Shown here: in pieces, positions 1-5,004 of the stretch
Layout: each line of letters begins with the position of its first letter
Numbering within the stretch: position 1 is the stretch's first letter
From: Gammaproteobacteria bacterium
GTDB taxonomy: Bacteria; Pseudomonadota; Gammaproteobacteria; Steroidobacterales; JABDKV01
Assembly (NCBI GenBank): GCA_029862285.1
Contig: JAOTXR010000200.1
Coordinates: 1-5,004, forward strand
Length of the DNA: 5,004 nucleotides
Direction of reading: 5' to 3'
Notes under the pieces: model-generated
The model's input: the letters and a program-made list of their open reading frames with translations, nothing else
Told to the model about the DNA's origin: nothing
Databases searched by the model: none
Position numbers and translations under genes: made by a program

Positions 1-1614
1 TTCTCAAAATTCACGACTGCGGTTTTGCACACGGTTGCTGAGAATGTGGCGCGCACGCTGGTGCGTGCGAAGGTGGACGACGTCGCGATGGTCCTGTTCG
101 GGGCGAAGCGAATCACATCGGAAGAAAAAACTGCTGCAGGACAAAGAAAGGCCCTCGATGCGGTCGTGAACAGCGTCCTGTTGGGGTTCTTCCACGGCGT
201 GCGGAACTCGCTGGAGCGCAATCACCTGCGTAACCCCCTGCGCGCGATCACGATTTGCGACACAAGCTCCAATCGCTGCGACGAAATCGAGGAAGCCCTG
301 GCTCGGCGCTACGAGATGGCCAGCGATGCTGTCGATATAACGCTGGACCGGATCACCCTGCCCAAGCCGCGCGATGAAGAGGAAACCAAAACCGGCCCGA
401 GACCTATCGTCCTGCAGGCGACCCAGGAGCGCGACAAGAACGACGAATGGATCACACTTCGCTACTCCGTACTCCCCACGGAAACCAAGGCAACGGGTCT
501 TTTCAGGGACAAGTCAATTCGTAAGAAAGACTTCGAAAAGGTTGTCGGCTATGTGAATGACACGAATGCAGCCGACACTATGGGTTTTATTTACAACAAC
601 CTTCCAGGGCCCAGAAGAGGCGTAAACTGGCGCAGGAAGAGCACAGATTTCGAGGGTGCGTTGGTGGAATATGGCGACTGGATGGGCAAGAAGCTCCTGC
701 CGGCCGACATAAGCACGGTGCTAAAGCAGGTGGCGAAAAAGCGACGCGTCATCGTTACCCACGATGGGCCAATGTCGCGCGTCCCCTGGGAGACGCTACA
801 TATCGATGAGTGGTTTCCGGCTGCCGATGGCGGCATGAGCCGCCAGTACTTCACAAATGACATGCCGATGACGAACTGGCTCGAAGAACGCCGGCTTCGC
901 AATACGCTGCACGTCTTGTTGATAGTCAACCCGACCGGGGACCTCGAAGGCGCAGACAAGGAAGGCAAGAGAATCGAAAAGATACTAGGACAAATGCCCG
1001 GAGTTGAATTCGAGATACTAAATCAGGAACAGGCAACCAAGGAGAAGATCAAGGAGGAACTGGAATCGGGAAAATACGATATGTTGCACTACGCCGGGCA
1101 CACCAGCTTCTTCCCCGAAAAAGAATGGGGCCCCGCCTGGTCCGGGATCCTGTGCGCGCACAAGCACTATCCCGATGACGAGAAGGGCTGTCGTAACTGC
1201 AGCATCACGCCGAAGTACATTCTATCGGGCAACGACCTGCGTGAGATGGCGCACCTCCCGTCGCTCGTTTTCTTCAGCTCGTGTCAGTCCGGCAGGGTGG
1301 GCGGGCTTGGACAGAAAGGGACAACCGCAACGGATCGGAACATCGGTCTGGCCGAAGCCTTCCTGCGGGGCGGTGTTGCCAACTATGTCGGCACGCACTG
1401 GTGGGTCTCGGATGACGCCGCACCCAAGTTTGTGAACGAGTTCTATGGTGCCCTGATTCGGGGTGAATCGATCGGAACCGCTGTTCAAAATGGGCGCAAG
1501 GCGGTGCGTCGCAGGGCGAAGAGCCTGGATTGGGCCGACTTCATCCACTACGGCAACCCGGACTTTGTACTCAAGTTCAAGAAGCCAGACGAGTACGGGA
1601 TAATGACGTACTAG
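1..1614 (+). CDS. CHAT-domain (caspase/separase-like) cysteine protease, 5' partial
   Basis: The frame is open from base 1 to a TAG stop at 1612-1614 (537 residues visible). A TTG at 25 could initiate, but the frame continues upstream with sequence that fits the same helix, so I treat the gene as cut by the left edge. Residue numbers count from base 1. Residues 225-530 read as a CHAT peptidase: SRVPWE at 259-264, the catalytic His motif LHYAGH (His367, codon 1099-1101), the catalytic Cys motif FFSSCQSG (Cys428, codon 1282-1284), and a typical C-terminus (AEAFLRGG, YVGTHWWVSDD, YGNPDF). Both catalytic residues are present, so it is probably an active clan CD protease. Between them sits a Cys/His cluster (C385, H387, H389, C397, C400). 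Residues 5-108 look like an alpha/beta domain similar to the M17 aminopeptidase N-terminal or macrodomain fold; this is a weaker inference. No signal peptide or membrane segment is seen, so it is likely cytoplasmic. The substrate is unknown. CHAT assignment is confident; the biological role is not. Confidence 0.9.
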   Translation, partial: FSKFTTAVLHTVAENVARTLVRAKVDDVAMVLFGAKRITSEEKTAAGQRKALDAVVNSVLLGFFHGVRNSLERNHLRNPLRAITICDTSSNRCDEIEEALARRYEMASDAVDITLDRITLPKPRDEEETKTGPRPIVLQATQERDKNDEWITLRYSVLPTETKATGLFRDKSIRKKDFEKVVGYVNDTNAADTMGFIYNNLPGPRRGVNWRRKSTDFEGALVEYGDWMGKKLLPADISTVLKQVAKKRRVIVTHDGPMSRVPWETLHIDEWFPAADGGMSRQYFTNDMPMTNWLEERRLRNTLHVLLIVNPTGDLEGADKEGKRIEKILGQMPGVEFEILNQEQATKEKIKEELESGKYDMLHYAGHTSFFPEKEWGPAWSGILCAHKHYPDDEKGCRNCSITPKYILSGNDLREMAHLPSLVFFSSCQSGRVGGLGQKGTTATDRNIGLAEAFLRGGVANYVGTHWWVSDDAAPKFVNEFYGALIRGESIGTAVQNGRKAVRRRAKSLDWADFIHYGNPDFVLKFKKPDEYGIMTY

Positions 1615-1625
1615 CGCGCCGCCCG

Positions 1626-1667
1626 GTCGGAGACTGAAAACAACCGCGTTGTCGTAATCGCTCCGGC
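1626..1667 (-). terminator. Possible weak terminator for the minus-strand TPR gene
   Basis: The 52-base gap between the two convergent genes contains nested inverted repeats. The outer stem pairs 1626-1632 with 1661-1667 (7 bp, one G-T wobble). The inner hairpin pairs ACAAC at 1640-1644 with GTTGT at 1648-1652 around a 3-base loop. Read on the minus strand, the inner hairpin runs directly into a short T-run (TTTT, the first T being part of the stem). The inner stem is only 5 bp and AT-rich, so it is weak as an intrinsic terminator. On the plus strand there is no T-run after the hairpin, so nothing here clearly terminates the CHAT gene. Confidence 0.3.
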
Positions 1668-3736
1668 TACGATTCAATATTGTCTGGACGGATCAGGGTG
1701 TTAAAGCGTTCGTTATCGCGGAAAAAGTCCCAGCGTGGATGCAGATACAACTCCCAGCGTCGAAAGCCATTCGGCTGATCGATCAGTTGCGCAATCAAAT
1801 CCAGCGACCGGTCGTATTCACCGGCCAGACCAAGGACATAGCTCAACCACTTCATTGGGTTGGTCCCGTCGACTTTGTCATTTTCCAGCGAATGCAGTTC
1901 GACCGCTTCCTCGGCGGTGTCAATCGCTCGTTTACTCTCACCCTGTAATGCCAGCGCAATTGCCAGCGTCGACAGTTCGCTTGCAACCGTCACTATATGA
2001 CGGTTCCGGTTAATATCTGCCAGGCTCTGGACGGTCTCACGCAGAAACTCATCGGCCGTTTCATTCTGACCAAGATGCCGATAGGCAATCGCGAGATTCA
2101 GTTCCCGGTAGCCTGTCCAGCCGGTCGCTGATGACACCTCAATGACCTCCGGCCGATCCCAGACCTCAACAGCAGCTGAAAAATTGCGCTCGTACAAAGG
2201 CAATTCCATCGTCGCATAAACGTATTCGGGGCCGGAATTGGGTGGAACCCTGTTATAACGTTCGCGCGCGACTTTTACTTTACCTTCGGCCCACAACGGC
2301 AGCATCGCCTCAGCGATGGCCAGGTCTGTGTTATCGGCGAACCGCAGGCGGGCTGCGGGCAAGACTTCGCGCAGCTGTTGCCACCTTTGCATCATTGCCA
2401 GCGTATCGACAGCTATGGATACCAGATCCACGTCGGCCGGATTCAATTCCATGCCTTGCAGCAATCTGGTTGCTGACTCATCCCACAATCCCAGTCGCCG
2501 CTGCGTGAGACCAATTTGTTTCAGTATTTCGGTGTTCCCCGGCATTGCTGCGTGTGCTTTTAACTGTGCACGCTGGGCGGCTGCGTAATCCTGTTCAAAG
2601 CGATAAAGATACTCGCCTTGCGCGGCTAACAGTTCAGGCGAATTGGCGTCGAGTAACAATCTTGCCCGCTCGAGGGACGCGCTGGCCGCCTGCTGCCGTT
2701 CGGGTGTCTCGTCATCACCAATCCAATAGATGGCACCATGAATCTCTGAAAGCAATAAATGAGCCAGCGCAAAGTCCTCATCGATACGCAGGGCCTGCTC
2801 GACAAAGGGTTGCGCTGCCCTGTATTTTCGGGCGTTGTAGCCGGAACCGGTAAGCAACAAACGTGCCCGCATGAAGTTTTCATAAGCTTCGACGCTTTGA
2901 GTCGGCGCGCTGGCCAGTGCCTGTTGTTCTTCCGGCGATAGTTGCCCCTTCACTTCGGCAACAATCTCACGGGTGATTTCCGATTGGATATCGAACAGGT
3001 TGTCAATCGTCATTTCGCGTTCGTAGGTTTCGCCCCAAAGATGCTCGTCGGTGGCTGCATCGATCAACTGCGCGTTTATTCGAACCTTCGGCCCGGCACG
3101 TTGCACCCCGCCTTCCAGCACCTTGGCAACACCAAGTTCTCCGCCGATATCCGGAATCTTTTTTTCCGTACCACGGTATTCCATCACGGACGTACGCGAA
3201 ATCACTTTCAGATCTCTGAACTTGGCCAACTGCGTCAGCAGGTCATCATGGATACCATCGGTGAAGAACATGTCGTCGTCGAGATTGCTCCGATTGGCAA
3301 ATGGCAGTACGGCAATGGACTGGTCACCAAGTCTCGCAGGAATTGCATCGGACTCGGTCGCGGCAGTTACCCGGGAATCATCAGCGATTTCCTTCGGGAA
3401 TAACCGATCCAGTGCCACCAAGGCGATCAAACCAACCACTGCGACGAGCGTGATCAAATCGAGTTTCTTGGCTGTATCCGGCAGAATAGAACCGGTCCGA
3501 TCCACCTCGGACTCCTTTTTGATCCCTTCGGGAGTCAGCTCGTAAGCCCACGAAAACAACAAAACCGGAAGGAAACCCAGCACCAGGATCCAAAAGGCGG
3601 TTTTACCCACGACGGGTGGCAATTCAAGGAATGGCGTCAGTGTGTCGGCAACCTGCAAAACCAGCCAGCTGATGAGCACGTACGCTATAGCGACGCGGAA
3701 TACGTTACGACGTTTGAGTTCAGAGAAAAGACTCAT
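1667..3736 (-). CDS. Inner-membrane TolB/FlgO-like domain and TPR-repeat protein
   Basis: This is a complete 689-residue gene, ATG at 3736-3734 and TAG at 1669-1667. The N-terminus (SLFSELKRRNVFRVAIAYV) is the characteristic opening of a gammaproteobacterial family. Three hydrophobic stretches at about 13-35, 44-66 and 93-112 should be membrane segments. A TolB-N/FlgO-like alpha/beta domain follows at about 138-262, with SIAVLPFANRS, FFTDGIHDDLLTQL, VISRTSVMEYRG and ARVR-like text ending in HLWGETYERE. Residues 283-680 are helical TPR-type sequence (for example around 307-336, 385-450 and 560-585), and it ends with the usual YLHPRWDFFRDNERF tail at about 664-678. In relatives this TolB-like plus TPR part is often attached to a CadC/ToxR-type DNA-binding domain or a nucleotide cyclase domain; neither is present here. 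It is probably a membrane-anchored scaffold or sensor, but the precise function is unknown. No strong Shine-Dalgarno precedes the ATG (only GAG 5 bases upstream); the start is chosen because it gives the family's N-terminus. It is transcribed convergently to the CHAT gene. Confidence 0.9.
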   Translation of the reverse strand: MSLFSELKRRNVFRVAIAYVLISWLVLQVADTLTPFLELPPVVGKTAFWILVLGFLPVLLFSWAYELTPEGIKKESEVDRTGSILPDTAKKLDLITLVAVVGLIALVALDRLFPKEIADDSRVTAATESDAIPARLGDQSIAVLPFANRSNLDDDMFFTDGIHDDLLTQLAKFRDLKVISRTSVMEYRGTEKKIPDIGGELGVAKVLEGGVQRAGPKVRINAQLIDAATDEHLWGETYEREMTIDNLFDIQSEITREIVAEVKGQLSPEEQQALASAPTQSVEAYENFMRARLLLTGSGYNARKYRAAQPFVEQALRIDEDFALAHLLLSEIHGAIYWIGDDETPERQQAASASLERARLLLDANSPELLAAQGEYLYRFEQDYAAAQRAQLKAHAAMPGNTEILKQIGLTQRRLGLWDESATRLLQGMELNPADVDLVSIAVDTLAMMQRWQQLREVLPAARLRFADNTDLAIAEAMLPLWAEGKVKVARERYNRVPPNSGPEYVYATMELPLYERNFSAAVEVWDRPEVIEVSSATGWTGYRELNLAIAYRHLGQNETADEFLRETVQSLADINRNRHIVTVASELSTLAIALALQGESKRAIDTAEEAVELHSLENDKVDGTNPMKWLSYVLGLAGEYDRSLDLIAQLIDQPNGFRRWELYLHPRWDFFRDNERFNTLIRPDNIES

Positions 3737-3877
3737 GAATACTCGAGATTCCAGGAGGATTGAGGCAGCGTATCAGAGCCGGAAGAAATCGTGGGCCCAT
3801 CCCATCCCGAACCTCTCTGGCAGTGGCGATTTCTGAGCTGAGCCACCAGGCATCTACCTCGAGCAACCGAATTCAGA

Positions 3878-3906
3878 ATCATAATTGGGCCAATTTGGAA
3901 CAAAAA
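3878..3906 (-). promoter_or_regulatory. Candidate promoter of the TPR gene with an overlapping dyad
   Basis: Read on the minus strand, TATGAT at 3883-3878 matches the sigma-70 -10 consensus at five of six positions. The -35 element is poor: TTTTTG at 3906-3901 gives a 17-base spacer and TTGTTC at 3903-3898 gives only 14. A perfect 6-bp dyad with a single central base, AATTGG-G-CCAATT at 3883-3895, fills most of the spacer and touches the -10, where a repressor or activator could act. The implied 5' leader is about 135 bases. The promoter call is tentative; the dyad itself is directly visible. Confidence 0.25.
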
Positions 3907-3970
3907 CCAAGCATGCAACGACCCGGTGCGCTGAATTCGTTAAGCCCTTGAATTACAAAGCTAAGATGGT

Positions 3971-4073
3971 GGCCAGGGGATCGCTCGCGCACATCCCTGT
4001 ATTCCGCGACATTCGCACGTCCCGCGCATCAGCCGCTCTCGGGCATCCATGGCCCCGCGGCATTCGCACATCC
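3971..4073. repeat. Four degenerate tandem units of about 26 bases
   Basis: The core GCACATCC or a variant recurs with its terminal TCC ending at 3996, 4022, 4048 and 4073, a spacing of 26, 26 and 25 bases. Units 2 and 4 are closest: 4004-4022 and 4055-4073 match at 17 of 19 positions around CATTCGCAC(G/A)TCC. Unit 3 carries GGGCATCC followed by ATGGCCC, which can form a small stem. From general familiarity, arrays built on CATTCGCACATCC and GGGCATCCATG occur between genes in several gammaproteobacterial genomes, and are often mispredicted as small proteins; this copy appears decayed. Its role is unknown. It is not a CRISPR array: there are no conserved long repeats separated by unique spacers. 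Confidence 0.6.
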
Positions 4074-4103
4074 TATACAGCACGGAAACGACCACCGACA
4101 CGC

Positions 4104-4147
4104 GGATTTTCAGTCGAGAAAATTCCTGCCTGACACTTTAGTTTTTT
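4104..4147 (+). other. AT-rich hairpin followed at a distance by a T-run
   Basis: GGATTTTC at 4104-4111 pairs with GAAAATTC at 4118-4125 (8 bp, one G-T wobble) around a 6-base loop. A run of six T lies at 4142-4147, sixteen bases after the stem, too far for a standard intrinsic terminator. No gene on the plus strand ends just upstream. CTGACA at 4130-4135 resembles a -35 element, but no good -10 is found at the right distance. It could be part of a leader or a decayed regulatory site. Confidence 0.25.
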
Positions 4148-4284
4148 ATCAAATATCCGGGGCGCCCGTTGTTGTTGAAAGTGCCTGACTACGAGTAACC
4201 GTGCATAACTGATCCCCGCGCGAACCCGCCCGCTCCGTCGTTGAGCCCCACCCGAAGCTCATCATCGAGGCCCGTCGCGCCGCA

Positions 4285-4301
4285 GCCCGCGACCAGCGGG
4301 T
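4285..4301. other. Short GC-rich hairpin upstream of ppdK
   Basis: GCCCGC at 4285-4290 pairs with GCGGGT at 4296-4301 around a 5-base loop (five G-C pairs and one wobble). No T-run follows, so it is not an intrinsic terminator. In sequence this GC-rich, short hairpins are expected by chance; it is listed as visible structure only. Confidence 0.2.
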
Positions 4302-4552
4302 CGGGACTACCGTCAACCCGGGCAGGTTTGCTGCCACGACCTCGTCAGTGAGAGTCCTGCGGTTGCTGTTGCCGCGGAAACCTTGCAAGCATCAGGATCC
4401 GCTGGCGGCTGTAATTTCTCTGCGCCGTCTTGTCCCGGTCAGGGTGCACACATCAATAAAGGCGACGAATGCTACGGGTTTTCCTCGATGGCATGGCAGG
4501 GGCCGATAAGAGAGCATTATTCCTGGCAGTATCCGACAACCCTATTTCGATC

Positions 4553-4555
4553 AGG
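4553..4555 (+). promoter_or_regulatory. Ribosome binding site that favours the ppdK start at 4565
   Basis: AGG at 4553-4555 lies 9 bases before the ATG at 4565 but only 3 bases before the in-frame ATG at 4559. The spacing favours 4565, which also gives the usual PPDK N-terminus. A competing AAAGG at 4458-4462 lies 6 bases before another in-frame ATG at 4469. Confidence 0.45.
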
Positions 4556-4564
4556 TGCATGACC

Positions 4565-5004
4565 ATGACTAAGCGATATATCTACTCTTTCGTGGATGGC
4601 GACGGCCACGACAAGAAGCTGCTCGGCGGAAAGGGCGCGAATCTGTGCGAAATGACACAGATCGGCCTCAATGTCCCACCGGGATTTGTGATTACCACCG
4701 AGGCCTGTCTCGACTATCTGGAGGGAAACGAGCTGCCCTCGGCACTGATGGCGTCGATCCAGGACCAGATTGGCAGACTCGAAGCAGCGACGAATAAGAC
4801 CTTTGGCACAGGTCCGGATCCGTTGCTGGTCTCGGTCCGATCCGGATCCGCCCTGTCGATGCCGGGCATGATGGACACGATCTTGAACCTCGGCCTGAAT
4901 GACACGACTCTGGAGGGTGTGATCCGCCAGACCGGCGACGAGCGCTTCGCCTACGATGCCTACCGACGCTTCATCCAGTTGTTCGGCAAGGTGGCCCTGG
5001 GTAT
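4565..5004 (+). CDS. ppdK: Pyruvate, phosphate dikinase, N-terminal part (3' partial)
   Basis: The frame opens at ATG 4565 and runs off the right edge, giving 146 residues of a protein whose family is usually about 880-900 residues. It begins with the typical TKRYIYSF, then LLGGKGANLCEM (19-30, with the glycine/lysine motif of the nucleotide-binding domain), VPPGFVITTEACLDYL (37-52), LLVSVRSGSALSMPGMMDTILNLGLND-type sequence (87-113, including the conserved Arg92 of SVRSG) and YRRFIQLFGKV (133-142). PPDK interconverts pyruvate, ATP and phosphate with phosphoenolpyruvate, AMP and pyrophosphate in the cytoplasm; this part belongs to the ATP-grasp (PEP/pyruvate-binding) half. The catalytic phospho-histidine domain and PEP-utilising barrel lie beyond the window. 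In-frame ATGs also exist at 4469, 4493 and 4559. I chose 4565 because it matches the family N-terminus and has AGG at suitable spacing. The gene appears to head its own transcription unit. Confidence 0.93.
   Translation, partial: MTKRYIYSFVDGDGHDKKLLGGKGANLCEMTQIGLNVPPGFVITTEACLDYLEGNELPSALMASIQDQIGRLEAATNKTFGTGPDPLLVSVRSGSALSMPGMMDTILNLGLNDTTLEGVIRQTGDERFAYDAYRRFIQLFGKVALG

Larger units (their letters stand above)
3737..4564. other. Long intergenic region without a convincing gene
   Basis: About 830 bases separate the divergent starts of the TPR gene and ppdK. Short open frames exist on both strands (the longest about 80 codons from an ATG), but none has a good ribosome binding site, a recognisable domain or natural protein composition. 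I see no tRNA or rRNA, and no riboswitch I can name. What can be seen: a dyad and a possible promoter facing the TPR gene (3878-3906), degenerate tandem repeats (3971-4073), a hairpin (4104-4125) and a T-run (4142-4147), a short GC-rich hairpin (4285-4301), and in-frame alternative ppdK starts (from 4469). The stretch 4157-4440 is GC-rich and otherwise unexplained. Confidence 0.7.

Noticed and set aside
1..1614. A complete anti-phage defence system centred on the CHAT protease
   Set aside because: Only the protease itself is visible. No CRISPR array, gasdermin, nuclease, reverse transcriptase or other partner is in the window, and the downstream gene is convergent, so a system cannot be supported from this sequence.
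1222..1677. Minus-strand 151-codon open frame
   Set aside because: It is antisense to the catalytic Cys region of the CHAT gene and shows no domain of its own.
2942..3545. Two overlapping plus-strand open frames of 153 and 164 codons
   Set aside because: They lie fully antisense to the TolB-like and membrane part of the TPR gene, which has clear domain content; these are shadows.
3753..3760. AGGAGGAT on the plus strand resembling a strong Shine-Dalgarno
   Set aside because: It is on the strand opposite to the TPR gene, and no plausible plus-strand gene starts just downstream.
3868..3939. 9-bp inverted repeat CGAATTCAG / CTGAATTCG separated by 54 bases
   Set aside because: Each arm contains the self-complementary GAATTC, so only three bases of extra match need explaining; it does not extend in either direction and no mobile element lies between the arms.
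3885..4133. Plus-strand 82-codon open frame in the intergenic region
   Set aside because: Its middle is a translation of the degenerate 26-base repeats (FRDIRTS and PRGIRTS), it has no good ribosome binding site and the composition is unlike a real protein.
4149..4388. Minus-strand 79-codon open frame
   Set aside because: It is a low-complexity GC-rich frame with no recognisable domain, and an equally open frame exists on the other strand; open frames of this length are expected by chance at this GC.

Overview
The window holds two complete or nearly complete protein genes, the first part of a third, and one long non-coding gap. Mixed-to-high GC, an inner-membrane TolB-like/TPR protein of a type common in marine and sediment Gammaproteobacteria, and a pyruvate phosphate dikinase gene together suggest a gammaproteobacterium, perhaps near the Woeseiales, Chromatiales or Steroidobacterales. 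That placement is an inference from protein style and from the look of the intergenic repeats; there is no rRNA or marker gene to confirm it.

Layout. Bases 1-1614 (+) are the 3' part of a CHAT-domain (caspase/separase-like) cysteine protease gene whose start lies outside the window. It has an intact His/Cys dyad, a Cys/His cluster inserted between the two catalytic residues, and an N-terminal alpha/beta region that resembles the N-terminal domain of M17 leucyl aminopeptidases or macrodomains. A 52-base convergent gap with a nested inverted repeat follows. Bases 1667-3736 (-) encode a 689-residue membrane protein with three predicted N-terminal membrane segments, a TolB/FlgO-like domain and a long TPR-type helical region. 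Bases 3737-4564 contain no convincing gene. They hold a possible promoter and dyad for the minus-strand gene, an array of four degenerate repeat units of about 26 bases, a hairpin, a T-run, and GC-rich sequence of unknown role. Bases 4565-5004 (+) are the start of ppdK (pyruvate phosphate dikinase), which runs off the right edge.

How the genes relate. Nothing in the window shows that the three genes work together: the first two converge and the third is separated by more than 800 bases. ppdK is a central carbon metabolism gene and the TPR protein looks chromosomal and ordinary. The CHAT protease is the one gene with a plausible link to conflict, signalling or cell-death biology, because CHAT proteases are known effectors in some such systems (for example Csx29 in type III-E CRISPR). 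Its likely partners, if any, would lie upstream, beyond the left edge, so no system can be claimed from this window alone.
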